Part shown: in pieces, positions 33,655 through 42,826 of the stretch
Position numbering within the stretch: the stretch's first letter is position 1
Layout: each line of letters begins with the position of its first letter
Source: Neiella litorisoli
GTDB lineage: Bacteria > Pseudomonadota > Gammaproteobacteria > Enterobacterales > Neiellaceae
Direction: 5' to 3'
Assembly: GCF_014773395.1 (NCBI RefSeq)
Contig: NZ_JACXAF010000018.1
Location: 39,820-103,819, forward strand
DNA length: 64,000 nt
Program-made: the position numbers and the translations under genes
Notes under the pieces: model-generated
Told to the model about the DNA's origin: nothing
Databases searched by the model: none
The model's input: only the letters and a program-made list of their open reading frames with translations

Positions 33655-35427
33655 ATGGGCCTGAGATTGTCGATTGTGTCATTGCTGTTTATCGCCATGC
33701 TCATTGCTGGTTGCGGCACCGAGCCCAAAGAGCGAGTTGTCGACCTGGCCGATTTTAAATCGCAGATGCTGGGTCAACACAGTCGCTATTTTCAGGAGCA
33801 AGGCGACCAACTGTCATGGCAACAAGCAGCATCTCAATTCGCTCAGTCTGATTTGCCTTATGGCCACAGTGAATCGATCGCGCTTGGAATAGGGACCGAG
33901 CCAGTTTGGCTTCACTTTCAAGTTAATAACCCACAAGCAACAGCCAGAGAAATGCGTTTGGCGGTCAAGACGCCATGGCTTGATATCATTGATGCCTATA
34001 TTGTTGCCGACAATACCCTCATTGCGCATATCAACGGTGGTGACTACCTGCCGTTTGAACAGCGGCCAATGGCCCATGAGAACTTTGCCTTTAAATACCA
34101 ATTCGAGCCAGGGTTAACCGACGTTTATCTGCGGGTCGAATCGCTTGGTCCTATGGCAATTCCGCTGGAGCTAAGCACCGTTGAACAAGCACAGCAATTG
34201 GATATTGCCAGCGCTTATCGCTTTGGCTTGCTCTACGGTATGTTGCTCGCTTTATCGCTCTACAATTCGCTGTTGTACCTCATTACTCGCGAGAAAGAGT
34301 TCGGCCTTTATAGCCTGTATTTGGCCGGATTTGTGCTCAACAGCTTTTCCTATACGGGGCAACTCCACGAAATCATTACTGTCGATCTTGGCGTGCACTT
34401 TCAGGATTGGCTCGATTGCTTTTTGATGATCACCTACAGCGTCGCCGGCCTGCACTTTGCCCGCGCCTTGCTGAAAACCAAAAACTACGCGCCGGTGTTA
34501 GATCGCGTTGTCGTTTGGACCACGATTGCTTTTCCTCTGGGCATTTTGCTCGGCGCACTTGCCAACCAATTGGTGTTCTCGCTGTTGCTAGGTTTTATGT
34601 TGAACTCTGGCTTTGCCACCTTGTTCATTATCATGGGGATACGAGCGCGGCAAGCGCAGGTCGATTCAGCTAATTTATTCATTGTTGCTTCGGTGACTGC
34701 AGCCGTTTGCATTGGCATTTCAACCATGGCCGTTGCCGGAATTGTGCCCTACAACGCTTATACCTTTCAGGCGATTGAAGTCGGCATGGTGTTCGAAGCC
34801 ATCATGCTGGCGATTGTGCTGGCGAAACGATTCAATTTGGTACAACAAGATCTTGCCGTGGCAGAAAAGTTTGCGCATACCGATCCGCTGACCAACGTTA
34901 ATAATCGGCGAGGCTTTCAGCAACCCGCAGAAGCTCTATTCAAAGCCGCAGTAGACAACAATCAAGATATCGCCGTGCTGCTCATCGATATTGATCACTT
35001 CAAACGGATCAATGATCAATACGGCCATACGGTGGGCGATGAAGTCATTCAAATGACAGCCAGTTGTCTGGCAAACTCCACTCGCAAAACCGATTTAATT
35101 GCCCGCTGGGGCGGCGAAGAGTTCATTATGCTGCTCAACAACACCAGCCAAGCAGAGGGCCGCAACTTTGCTGAGCGCATTCGTTTGTCGTTGGCAGAGT
35201 TACGCTGCAACACGCCGTCCGGTGCCGTTAACTTTACCGTGAGCATTGGTGCCGCGGGCTCTAATCAGCGAGTTTGCGCGGGTAAGAAACTGGCTGAATT
35301 ATCTCTGCCGGAGCTGATCAAATGTGCCGATTCGGCGCTTTATGAGGCGAAAAAGGCTGGCCGCAATCGGGTGGTTGAACTCTGTGGCGATTGCCCTTTT
35401 ACTGAAGCTTCGACTGCTGAGAAATAA
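33655..35427 (+). CDS. Diguanylate cyclase with 7TMR-DISM sensor
   Basis: I prefer the ATG at 33655; an upstream TTG lacks a signal. The 590-residue protein begins LSIVSLLFIAMLIAGC, a lipobox-like signal. It has a periplasmic 7TMR-DISM extracellular domain (about 40-180), seven membrane helices (AYRFGLLYGMLLALSLYNSLLYL and on) and a GGDEF domain. The active site is RWGGEEF, and RKTD five residues before it is the inhibitory product site, so it should make cyclic di-GMP and be feedback controlled. DISM domains often bind carbohydrates. The signal it senses is unknown. Confidence 0.92.
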   Translation: MGLRLSIVSLLFIAMLIAGCGTEPKERVVDLADFKSQMLGQHSRYFQEQGDQLSWQQAASQFAQSDLPYGHSESIALGIGTEPVWLHFQVNNPQATAREMRLAVKTPWLDIIDAYIVADNTLIAHINGGDYLPFEQRPMAHENFAFKYQFEPGLTDVYLRVESLGPMAIPLELSTVEQAQQLDIASAYRFGLLYGMLLALSLYNSLLYLITREKEFGLYSLYLAGFVLNSFSYTGQLHEIITVDLGVHFQDWLDCFLMITYSVAGLHFARALLKTKNYAPVLDRVVVWTTIAFPLGILLGALANQLVFSLLLGFMLNSGFATLFIIMGIRARQAQVDSANLFIVASVTAAVCIGISTMAVAGIVPYNAYTFQAIEVGMVFEAIMLAIVLAKRFNLVQQDLAVAEKFAHTDPLTNVNNRRGFQQPAEALFKAAVDNNQDIAVLLIDIDHFKRINDQYGHTVGDEVIQMTASCLANSTRKTDLIARWGGEEFIMLLNNTSQAEGRNFAERIRLSLAELRCNTPSGAVNFTVSIGAAGSNQRVCAGKKLAELSLPELIKCADSALYEAKKAGRNRVVELCGDCPFTEASTAEK

Positions 35428-35501
35428 GGGCAGTGGCCGGTGCATGCACATTTCACCAAGCCACCACCCTTAGGGGGACCGTTTAGTTGCTATCAAGGCC
35501 T

Positions 35502-36140
35502 TTAACAAAGACCGTTAAGTAAGGCTTTGCAGCGGGCGATCAGCTGCTGTCGTTGCTCGTCATTGTGAACCGGTTGAAACAAGCTGCCACCAACACCGAC
35601 GCCAGTGGCGCCCGCCGACATCCAATCAGCAATGTTATGCTCACCAATGCCGCCAACCGGAAAAAACGGCACATCTAAAAATGGCCCTTGAGCCAAAGCC
35701 TGAAAGTACTCAATGCCAGCAGGCTCCGCGGGGAATAACTTAATGACATCCGCGCCCGCCTCTACCGCCGTAACCACGTCTGTCGGCGTCAAGGCCCCCA
35801 TCATTACCGGCACTTGCTGGCGATGCGCAAACTCAACCACCGCTTTTGATGTGTTCGGCGTCACCAAAAATTCAGCGCCGGCGGCTAAAGCTTCAGCGGC
35901 AACCTGACAATTCGTAATGGTGCCAGCGCCAAACATAGCTTGCGGAAACTGTTCCTTGAGTTTGGGTAACTCGGCGGCATAACCAGGCGTGTTACTGGTC
36001 ACTTCGATGGCTCGAATACCAGCGGTCACTAAGCAGTCGACAATTCCCTTGATGTCGCTCGGATCAGAGACCCGAATAATGGCCACCAATTTTTCGTTCA
36101 TGATGGTGGCTAAACGCTTGCCATGCAGCGTGGTGTTCAT
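35502..36140 (-). CDS. KDPG / KDPGal aldolase (Eda/DgoA family)
   Basis: The ATG at 36140 overlaps the transporter stop by 4 bases; a longer frame inside the transporter is an artefact. The 212-residue enzyme has AIIRVSDPSD, AIEVTSNTPG (Glu47), GAGTITN, VTPNTS and the Schiff-base Lys134 in VIKLFPAEP, then FFPVGGI and GVGVGGSLF. It splits 2-keto-3-deoxy-6-phospho-sugar acids to pyruvate and glyceraldehyde 3-phosphate. The GGSLF end is like DgoA (phosphogalactonate), which fits the galactonate-dehydratase-like enzyme in the same operon. No sugar-acid kinase is nearby. Confidence 0.88.
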   Translation of the reverse strand: MNTTLHGKRLATIMNEKLVAIIRVSDPSDIKGIVDCLVTAGIRAIEVTSNTPGYAAELPKLKEQFPQAMFGAGTITNCQVAAEALAAGAEFLVTPNTSKAVVEFAHRQQVPVMMGALTPTDVVTAVEAGADVIKLFPAEPAGIEYFQALAQGPFLDVPFFPVGGIGEHNIADWMSAGATGVGVGGSLFQPVHNDEQRQQLIARCKALLNGLC

Positions 36141-37432
36141 GCCGACTCTCCTTGTGGATGATGTTGCAGTTGCTCGACCTTGCCGACCAAAAACAGATAA
36201 GAAAACAGTCCAACCAGCGCCAAGCCACAAATCATTGCCAACGCAGGCCGAAAATCGCCATCTTGGGCCAGATAGCCAATGGCCAGCGGCACCGTCACTG
36301 CCGATAAGCCACCAATGAAGTTAAAGCAGCCGCCAACTAAGCCAACCATATGGCGTGGTGCGATAAGCGAGACAAACACCCAGTTAATCGAAGCCAAGCC
36401 ATTGCCAAAGAAAGTGAGCGATAAAAAGAACGTCACCATGGCCGTGCTGTCGACGTAGTTGGCGCCGATGACGGAGCTAGATAGCAGCAACCCGAGGATA
36501 ATCGGCGTTTTGCGAGCAAATTCGTTGGAGAAGCCTTTTCGAACCAAGGCATCAGAGACAAATCCTGAGAGCAACACACCACAAAAAGCCGCTAAAAATG
36601 GAATGGCAGCGAGCAATCCAGAGTTCAAATCGCCAAGGCCACGATATTCAGCCAGGTAAGTGGGAAACCAGGTTAAAAAGAAAATCAAAGTGCCGCCTAA
36701 GCAGAACTGGCCAATGTAAATGCCCCACAGTTTGCGTTGACTAAAGGCAAACTTGAGATTGGCCAAACTCACTTGCGCCTGTGGCTCAGCAACGACTGCT
36801 TGCTGTGTAGTGGATTCGGTCGCGGTGTTGCGCGGCTCATTTTCTGTCGGATCACGATACAGCCAGTACCAAATACCAGCCCAACCGATGCCGATGAGTC
36901 CCGACACAATAAACAGTCCGCGCCAGCCAAACCATTCTTGAATTATTGCCAATACCGGTAGTAAAAATGCCAAGCCAATGAATTGGCCTGAGGTATAAAT
37001 GGCAATAGCACCTGCGCGCTCATGTTCGGCAAACCAGTGGGTGACAATCTTGTTATTGGCCGGATAGGACGGTGCCTCAAACACACCAATTGCCATTCGG
37101 CAGCCAACTATTGCGGCGAGCGAGCTAACCATACCTTGAATCAAGGTCGCGACCGACCAAGCCACTAAAATCACCGGATACAAGATCCGCACTCGCACCA
37201 AATCCACGAGCATGCCGCCGGGAATTTGCATGATGGAATAGGTCCACGCAAAGGCCGAAAAAATAATCCCCATCTGCACTTTTGATAGTTCTAAATCAGC
37301 CGAGATGGCATTAGCCGCCACTGAGATGTTGGTGCGATCCATGTAATTAATCACCACGCTGACAAAAATCAGCACCAGCACGCCAAACTTGCCTTTTTTC
37401 GAATCCGCAGCGGAATTTGCTTTTGTTGTCAT
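36137..37432 (-). CDS. MFS sugar-acid transporter (ExuT/GudP/DgoT family)
   Basis: The ATG at 37432 with AAGGACGAGTTG before it is chosen, as the longer frame runs into the upstream gene. The 431-residue protein has twelve helices and the family marks VVINYMDRTNISVAANAI, FAWTYSIMQIPGGMLVD, FEAPSYPANNKIVTHWFAEHERAGAIAIY and GFVSDALVRKG. Anion:cation symporters of this group import hexuronates, glucarate or galactonate with protons. It lies between the dehydratase and aldolase, so the same sugar acid is likely its cargo. Confidence 0.9.
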   Translation of the reverse strand: MTTKANSAADSKKGKFGVLVLIFVSVVINYMDRTNISVAANAISADLELSKVQMGIIFSAFAWTYSIMQIPGGMLVDLVRVRILYPVILVAWSVATLIQGMVSSLAAIVGCRMAIGVFEAPSYPANNKIVTHWFAEHERAGAIAIYTSGQFIGLAFLLPVLAIIQEWFGWRGLFIVSGLIGIGWAGIWYWLYRDPTENEPRNTATESTTQQAVVAEPQAQVSLANLKFAFSQRKLWGIYIGQFCLGGTLIFFLTWFPTYLAEYRGLGDLNSGLLAAIPFLAAFCGVLLSGFVSDALVRKGFSNEFARKTPIILGLLLSSSVIGANYVDSTAMVTFFLSLTFFGNGLASINWVFVSLIAPRHMVGLVGGCFNFIGGLSAVTVPLAIGYLAQDGDFRPALAMICGLALVGLFSYLFLVGKVEQLQHHPQGESA

Positions 37433-37442
37433 CAACTCGTCC

Positions 37443-38600
37443 TTAGCTGTTGGTGTATGAGCCATCGGGCTTATGCATCCGCGGCGCTTCCCAATATTTA
37501 AAACGCTGCCCCTGCAACTCGGCTTCATTGACGTCAATGCCCAACCCTGGCCGATCGGACACTTCCAGCACATGCTGCTCGGTTAGCTTGGGGCGCTCGC
37601 TAAACACGCGGTCGTAATCGGACATATCGCCGTCATAGGGCGGCCATTCGAGCCACGCTAAATTTGGAATCGCAGCACAGTAGTGAATCGATGCCGCACT
37701 GCAAATAGGGCTCAGTGGGTTGTGGGGCATCATGTCGATATAACGGGTTTCGCAAAGCGCGGCGATTTTCATCGCTTCGGTGAGGCCACCGGCGTTGCAC
37801 ACGTCCACTCGGCCAAAATCGGTCAAAGCCGATTCAACGTAGGGTGAAAAATCCCACTTGCTAGCGAACTCTTCGCCAATAGCCAACGGCACATTAATTC
37901 GCTGTCGCAAGGATTGGTAACTGACCGGTGATTCGTCGCGAATGGGCTCTTCAAGGAAATCCAGCGTACCGGAGGGCATGCGCTGGCAAAACGAAATAGT
38001 CTCAGCAACCGATAAGCGGTGATGATAATCCACGCCTAAGACGATCTCTGGGCCAAGCGCTTCGCGCGCTTTGGTTAGCCAATAAGCGGCTTCGGCAATC
38101 GACTGGCGGGGTTCAAATTCCGTTGAGCACTCGCCGCTGCCGTGAATGCCCGTGGTAGTACGTAGCACTTGCCAGCCCTGCTCCTTCATGGCCACCAGCT
38201 CGTCAACCATGGCTTGGCCATAAGGTAAGATGGAGGTTGCAAACACCGGAATATGATGGCGCTGTTTACCGCCGAGTAACTGATAAACCGGCACTCCAAA
38301 ATGCTTGCCACAAGCATCATGCAAGGCAATATCAATGGCCGAGATGGCGGCGGCTAATACCCGCCCGCCTTCAAAATACTGACCGCGATACATCTCCTGC
38401 CATAGCGCACCGATATTCAGCGCCGATTTACCAATCAGGAATTGCTTGAAATGATCGATCGCTCCAACCACGGCTAGTTCGCGACCGGAAAGTCCAGATT
38501 CGCCCCAACCATAAATGCCACAGTCGGTTTCAACTTTGACCAAGCAAACATTGCGGTAGCCCAACCAAAAGGCGTACGGCTTAATATCAGTAATTTTCAT
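37443..38600 (-). CDS. Galactonate-dehydratase-like enolase-superfamily enzyme
   Basis: The protein has 385 residues of the mandelate-racemase group. It aligns with DgoD at the active site: Asp191 and His193 in GVDYHHR, Glu217/218 in FLEEPI, Glu243/244 in AIGEEF, His293 in MPHNPLSP and Glu318 in WLEWPP; the tail APRMHKPDGS also matches. It should remove water from an aldonate to give a 2-keto-3-deoxy acid. The segment where DgoD has FKLN reads WQVLRTTTG here, so the substrate may differ from D-galactonate. It is followed 10 bp later by the transporter. Confidence 0.85.
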   Translation of the reverse strand: MKITDIKPYAFWLGYRNVCLVKVETDCGIYGWGESGLSGRELAVVGAIDHFKQFLIGKSALNIGALWQEMYRGQYFEGGRVLAAAISAIDIALHDACGKHFGVPVYQLLGGKQRHHIPVFATSILPYGQAMVDELVAMKEQGWQVLRTTTGIHGSGECSTEFEPRQSIAEAAYWLTKAREALGPEIVLGVDYHHRLSVAETISFCQRMPSGTLDFLEEPIRDESPVSYQSLRQRINVPLAIGEEFASKWDFSPYVESALTDFGRVDVCNAGGLTEAMKIAALCETRYIDMMPHNPLSPICSAASIHYCAAIPNLAWLEWPPYDGDMSDYDRVFSERPKLTEQHVLEVSDRPGLGIDVNEAELQGQRFKYWEAPRMHKPDGSYTNS

Positions 38601-38632
38601 CGGTTGTTGTCGTCCCTATCCAAAACCATTGC

Positions 38633-39304
38633 TTATTTCGCCAGCACTTTTTGCCAATAATCGCCACTGCAACGAATGTGTTGGCGCAAAGCTTCAATTG
38701 CCGCACCCGCTTGATCTGATGCGATCAAATCAAGCATCTCGCCGTGTTCATCAATGGCATCAAGAAAACGCCGTTTGCTGATGGCCAAGTTGGCGTGCAT
38801 GGCTTGCAATACCAGCTTTTTCTGGCGCCACAATTGCACTGCCGTTTTGTTGTAGTGGTTGCGATACATTTGCCAATGGAATGCAGTGTCCAGCTCGCGA
38901 AAACCGGCAAAATCTGAGGTGTCCAGTTGTCTCATCCAGTTGGCGATATCTCGCAATCGATTGATCTGAGCATCGGTGTAATGGTCCACGAACCACTGCA
39001 GGAAATAAGGTTCGAGTAACTGCAACAGCTCAAATACATCGCGCATGGTGGCGTATTCGAAATGAGTGACTCGCGCGCCGCTGTTCTTTTGAAACGTGAC
39101 GAATCCTTCACCTTCAAGCTGCTTTAGGGCCTCTCGCACTGGGTTGATGCTGCTGTTATAGCGCTCCGCCAATTGCGTGGTGATCAGCCGATCGCCACTA
39201 CTCAGCACACCATTGGTAATGTCTGACAGCAACCGGTTGTAGATGGTGTTCGACTCAGTTAACAGCACCGAGTGAATGTCAGATGGCGAGATATTGGCAC
39301 TCAT
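38633..39304 (-). CDS. GntR-family regulator (FadR subfamily, FCD domain)
   Basis: The protein has 223 residues. The winged helix is NRLLSDITNGVLSSGDRLITTQLAERYNSSINPVREALKQLEGEGFV. A helical FCD ligand domain follows, with FRELDTAFHWQMYRNHYN and the metal-type histidine in EALRQHIRCSG. It is first in the operon with dehydratase, transporter and aldolase. Its own upstream region holds ACTGTTAACAAT, also found before the aldehyde dehydrogenase and as half-sites before the agarase. It probably represses these genes until a sugar acid binds. Confidence 0.92.
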   Translation of the reverse strand: MSANISPSDIHSVLLTESNTIYNRLLSDITNGVLSSGDRLITTQLAERYNSSINPVREALKQLEGEGFVTFQKNSGARVTHFEYATMRDVFELLQLLEPYFLQWFVDHYTDAQINRLRDIANWMRQLDTSDFAGFRELDTAFHWQMYRNHYNKTAVQLWRQKKLVLQAMHANLAISKRRFLDAIDEHGEMLDLIASDQAGAAIEALRQHIRCSGDYWQKVLAK

Positions 39305-39380
39305 GGAGCACTCCTTTACACATAGTGAAAAGCAAGATTACACATAATCCAAACAAGAAAAAGACAAAGTTAATCTTTTT

Positions 39381-39392
39381 ACTGTTAACAAT
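39381..39392. promoter_or_regulatory. Candidate GntR operator upstream of gntR
   Basis: ACTGTTAACAAT lies about 77 bp before the gntR start. The identical 12 bases, in the other orientation, lie before the aldehyde dehydrogenase at 42282-42293. The core GTTAAC is palindromic. Confidence 0.6.
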
Positions 39393-39523
39393 TTATATTT
39401 GAGATCTTGATCGATTAACCGCCGAGTTAACCATGACATTGACTAGCGGCAGCAAGCGGCAAGACAGAAGAGAGCAAGGTGATGATGCTGCTAGCAATCG
39501 CCAACAGCATTAAGTGATGACAG

Positions 39524-39874
39524 TTAGCGGGGCGCTAATGGTGACTGGTTGAGCTTGATGCCAGCCCAACCATGGCTGATAAAATTGCGGATGTTTTGGT
39601 GATCATCACCGTCAGGGTTACCTTTCACTGCTCGATAGTGCTCGCCAAACAGAGCGAGCGTTTGCAGCTCATTAAGCTGATGCAGTTGGCCGAATGCAAA
39701 CACTTTGCAAGAGCCGCTGTTTTCGCCGGCGGCGTTGTGGATCGCACCATTATCGAAGGCGCTGGCAGTAAAGTCATAATGGCTGTCGATCACAGCCATG
39801 ACATCAGCAAACACAATATTGTCGGCTTGCTGAGCAAGTTGCTCAAGTAATTGTTGGGGAGTGGTCATTGGCAT
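39524..39874 (-). CDS. HopJ type III effector-family protein
   Basis: The protein has 116 residues (or 114 from the ATG at 39868). VIDSHYDFTASAFDNG, NSGSCKVFAFG, LFGEHYRAVKGNPDGDDHQNIRNFISHGWAGIKL is the full HopJ family pattern. Despite the name, this family is common in free-living marine bacteria and has no known secretion link here. The function is unknown and no type III genes are in the window. It stands alone between gntR and a flavoprotein gene. Confidence 0.88.
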   Translation of the reverse strand: MPMTTPQQLLEQLAQQADNIVFADVMAVIDSHYDFTASAFDNGAIHNAAGENSGSCKVFAFGQLHQLNELQTLALFGEHYRAVKGNPDGDDHQNIRNFISHGWAGIKLNQSPLAPR

Positions 39875-39983
39875 TGTTTCGCTTTTGGCATTTTGATGGG
39901 TTAATCAATCAGGCGCCTAATCATCCGGATACTGGCTCAAAAGGCAAATTAGAGCCTGTTGATCTTTAGCCGTAATGCCGTAA

Positions 39984-40595
39984 TTATTTAGGCCGGCTGA
40001 CGGTAAATGGAGCCGTTAAACCGGCATATTCACCAAGCCCCAAGCGACTGATTGGGTCGAGTTGGTCGGCATAAACTTTGGCTTTGCCGTCGGTGATATC
40101 AATCAGTTCGTTATCAATATGAACCAATTTCACTTGCATGATCAGTAGCGTTTGCGGTGTGTCACCGATTTCAATGGTATCCACCAACTCACAACCAAAT
40201 GCGACTTTGGCTTCGCTCAGGCGCGGTAAGTCAAAGCCTTCAAAGGTCGATAGCTCAAGGTTATTGGCGTCGATTTCAGATTGGTCATGCTCAAGCGTGG
40301 CTGCCGTTGCGGTCATCGCTTCGCTCGATCCGACTGATGCAATATGAACCACTAGTTTGTTGCTCTCCATGGCGTTGACTACGGTATCTTTTTTGTCGCC
40401 ATTGGGCTTCTTGCCAACGGAAATCATCATCAGCGGCGGCGAGCTGGACAATGGCGTGAAATAAGAAAATGGCGCAAGATTCAAAATCTGCTGCTTGGAT
40501 TGAGTCAGCACCCAAGCCACTGGTCGAGGGATAATAGTCTGAGTCATCAGATGGTAGATCTGATTGGCACTGAGCTCATCGAATGCGATATTCAT
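39984..40595 (-). CDS. Flavin-reductase-like FMN-binding split-barrel protein
   Basis: The ATG at 40595 follows AAAAGGACGC; the longer frame is unlikely. The 203-residue protein has the flavin-reductase-like fold: IYHLMTQTIIPRPVAWVLTQ, NLAPFSYFTPLSSSPPLMMIS, KDTVVNAMESNKLVVHIAS and a C-terminal DPISRLGLGEYA. These DIM6/NTAB-type proteins bind FMN. Whether it reduces flavin for a monooxygenase is unknown, as no partner is adjacent. It follows a strong terminator that separates it from the aldehyde dehydrogenase. Confidence 0.85.
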   Translation of the reverse strand: MNIAFDELSANQIYHLMTQTIIPRPVAWVLTQSKQQILNLAPFSYFTPLSSSPPLMMISVGKKPNGDKKDTVVNAMESNKLVVHIASVGSSEAMTATAATLEHDQSEIDANNLELSTFEGFDLPRLSEAKVAFGCELVDTIEIGDTPQTLLIMQVKLVHIDNELIDITDGKAKVYADQLDPISRLGLGEYAGLTAPFTVSRPK

Positions 40596-40699
40596 AGCGT
40601 CCTTTTTGTATTGCTTTGTTGTGTTGCCGTGGCGTATTTGCAATCAACCGACAATACCAGCTGAATATTGGCCCTATCAATAGCTAGCTCCTGAAACTA

Positions 40700-40736
40700 A
40701 AAAGCCGCGCTCTAAAGGCTATAGAGCGCGGCTTTT
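40700..40736. terminator. Strong bidirectional terminator after aldehyde dehydrogenase
   Basis: A perfect 15-base stem AAAAGCCGCGCTCTA / TAGAGCGCGGCTTTT with a 7-base loop. It carries the T run needed on the minus strand, 18 bp after the dehydrogenase stop. Confidence 0.95.
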
Positions 40737-40754
40737 GCGTCGAGTACAAATTAA

Positions 40755-42197
40755 TTAGTCGTAGTTGACGTAGAAGGTTTTCTTCTCGAGGTACTGCTCG
40801 AAACCATACTTGCCGTCTTCGCCACCAGTACCGCTAAGCTTATAACCATTGTGGAAGCCTTGATGCTGCTCACCATGACCACGGTTAATATAAATTTCGC
40901 CACACTCCAGCTCATCGGTCAGGCGCATGATGTTTTTCATGCCCTTGGTGCAAACCATGGCGGCTAAGCCGTATTCTGCGTCGTTCGCATATTCAATTGC
41001 TTGTTCAATGGTGGAGAACTTAATGACCGGCAGAATCGGGCCAAATGACTCTTCATGAACAATGGTCATGTCCTGAGTGACATCAGTGAGAATGGTCGGC
41101 TCAAACCAGTTTCCGCCCTCAAAACCTTCAACGACGGCCTCTTTACCACCGTAAGCGACGGTCGCCCCTTCTTTAACGCTAACCGCCACCAACTCCTTCA
41201 TGTGGGCTAACTCTTTGGCATTGACCTTTGGCCCCATGTCGATTGACTCATCCATCGGATCGCCAACTTTCAGCGCCTTCACTTTTGGCATAAAGATCTT
41301 CATGAATTCGTCGTAAACCGACTCTTGCACATACATCCGCTCATTACAGGTACAAACCTGACCACAGTTATCAAACCGAGAGTGCAATGCCGCATTGGCC
41401 GCTTGTTCTAAATCAGCATCTTCGAGCACGATAAATGGTGCTTTACCGCCCAATTCAAGCTGACAATGGGCCATGTTATCGGCCGTGGCTTTGATAATAG
41501 CCTGGCCTGCCGGTGTACTGCCGGTCATTGACACCATTTTGGTAATTGGATGACGGCAAAGCGCATCGCCCATGGTGCGGCCCGGCCCAGTAACAATATT
41601 GAGCACCCCAGCAGGGATCCCCACTTTGTTGGCAATATCGGCCAGCTCTAACGTTGCCAAAGGGGTTTCCGAAGTAGGTTTAAGCACAATGGTGTTACCG
41701 GCTACCAGCGCCGGTCCAATTTTGCGACCTGCTAGCGCAAGCGGGAAATTCCAAGCGGTAATGCCAACCACCACACCACGCGGAATTTTGTGGATCCAGA
41801 TATGTTCGTTAGCGTTGTCAGACTGGACGATATCGCCGTCCATTTGCCGAGCCCAGTCACACGCATATTCAATAAAAGAGCAGCAGACATCCACTTCCAA
41901 GCGCGCCACTTTGAGCAACTTGCCTTGTTCGCTGGTCAGCAATTGCGCCAGCTTTTCACGATTGTTTTTGATTTCAACACAGAACTCACGCAGCAGCTCA
42001 GCACGCTGCCGTGCAGGCATTTTCTTCCACTGCTGCTGGGCCTGCTCTGCGGCCTTCAGAGCCGCCTCAGCATCAGCCTCATTACCGTCTTGAATCGTCG
42101 CAACGACTTTGCCGGTCGACGGACTGAGCACGTCCACAGTCGCTCCGGTTACCGAGTTCTGCCATTGGCCATTGATAAATAATTGATAATCTTTCAC
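40755..42197 (-). CDS. AldA-like aldehyde dehydrogenase
   Basis: The protein has 480 residues. The NAD(P) aldehyde dehydrogenase marks are [40 protein letters not shown], Glu248 in LELGGKAP and catalytic Cys282 in [11 protein letters not shown]. The ending [29 protein letters not shown] is that of AldA, which oxidises lactaldehyde and glycolaldehyde. Its upstream region carries the same 12-base motif as gntR. In agar degraders, enzymes of this superfamily oxidise 3,6-anhydro-L-galactose, so that substrate, lactaldehyde from fucose, or L-galactose-type aldehydes are all open. Confidence 0.88.
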   Translation of the reverse strand: MKDYQLFINGQWQNSVTGATVDVLSPSTGKVVATIQDGNEADAEAALKAAEQAQQQWKKMPARQRAELLREFCVEIKNNREKLAQLLTSEQGKLLKVARLEVDVCCSFIEYACDWARQMDGDIVQSDNANEHIWIHKIPRGVVVGITAWNFPLALAGRKIGPALVAGNTIVLKPTSETPLATLELADIANKVGIPAGVLNIVTGPGRTMGDALCRHPITKMVSMTGSTPAGQAIIKATADNMAHCQLELGGKAPFIVLEDADLEQAANAALHSRFDNCGQVCTCNERMYVQESVYDEFMKIFMPKVKALKVGDPMDESIDMGPKVNAKELAHMKELVAVSVKEGATVAYGGKEAVVEGFEGGNWFEPTILTDVTQDMTIVHEESFGPILPVIKFSTIEQAIEYANDAEYGLAAMVCTKGMKNIMRLTDELECGEIYINRGHGEQHQGFHNGYKLSGTGGEDGKYGFEQYLEKKTFYVNYD

Positions 42198-42281
42198 TGC
42201 TTGTGCTCCATGTTGATTTTGTGCTGATCTTGCTACAGCGCGGCCCTATGGTCCCTGCTGCAACATTGCACGCACCACAAT

Positions 42282-42293
42282 ATTGTTAACAGT
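42282..42293. promoter_or_regulatory. Candidate GntR operator upstream of aldehyde dehydrogenase
   Basis: ATTGTTAACAGT is the exact reverse complement of the motif before gntR and lies about 85 bp before the dehydrogenase start. The context TATTGTTAACAGTATA is partly palindromic. Confidence 0.6.
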
Positions 42294-42367
42294 ATAAAGA
42301 TTACATTAATTAAAATCCCAACTAATTTTTGAATTACGTGATCTGCCCCAGCCACTGCCGAGCAGCA

Positions 42368-42577
42368 TTAAGCAACAGCGCTGGATGATTTAAAAAAAGG
42401 CAGCTCGACCCGCTCCCATATCTTTTCATGGATCATGTATGCCACCGTGTTCACCGCCGGCTCAATCAAAGCAATCGTGCCGCCAATGACCCAACTACCG
42501 GTCAACAAATAGGCAATGGTAAAGGCAACTGTAAAATGAGTAATGGCAAAGGTGACTGTCTTCATCGTGGTTTTCAT
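42368..42577 (-). CDS. DUF2061 small membrane protein
   Basis: The protein has 69 residues. TVTFAITHFTVAFTIAYLLTGSWVIGGTIALIEPAVNTVAYMIHEKIWERV is the complete DUF2061 pattern with two membrane helices and the conserved EPxxNTxxYxxHEKxW block. The function is unknown. A near-perfect Fur-type box stands 26 bp before the start, so it is probably iron-repressed. The C-terminal tail (ELPFFKSSSAVA) is not conserved-looking. Confidence 0.9.
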   Translation of the reverse strand: MKTTMKTVTFAITHFTVAFTIAYLLTGSWVIGGTIALIEPAVNTVAYMIHEKIWERVELPFFKSSSAVA

Positions 42578-42602
42578 CGGTGCTCTCCATAAGAACTGAA
42601 TT

Positions 42603-42621
42603 AATGATAATAGTTATCATT
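42603..42621. promoter_or_regulatory. Fur-type box upstream of DUF2061 gene
   Basis: AATGATAA-TAG-TTATCATT is a perfect inverted repeat and matches the 7-1-7 Fur form TGATAATnATTATCA with one mismatch. It lies 26 bp before the DUF2061 start. Confidence 0.75.
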
Positions 42622-42826
42622 TGCAATTTCAAAAGAAGATTCATATTGAATCAATAGGGCCGAGCTATCAGCCGGTAGCAACGGCCAGAAGATTGGCTGA
42701 GTGGTCATCACGAATTAGGTTTGGTGATTGGCCGGTTTCACGTCACAATCACCACCGATAACCACCACTAATAATCGTTAATCACAGCGGCGCACGCCAC
42801 GTAGTGCGTTAGCCAAGGAGTCAGTT

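Noticed and set aside
39524..39874. HopJ-family gene as evidence of a type III secretion system
   Set aside because: The family occurs widely without such systems, and no secretion genes are in the window.
41572..42093. 173-codon open frame opposite the aldehyde dehydrogenase
   Set aside because: Antisense shadow; the composition mirrors the real gene and no family is recognised.
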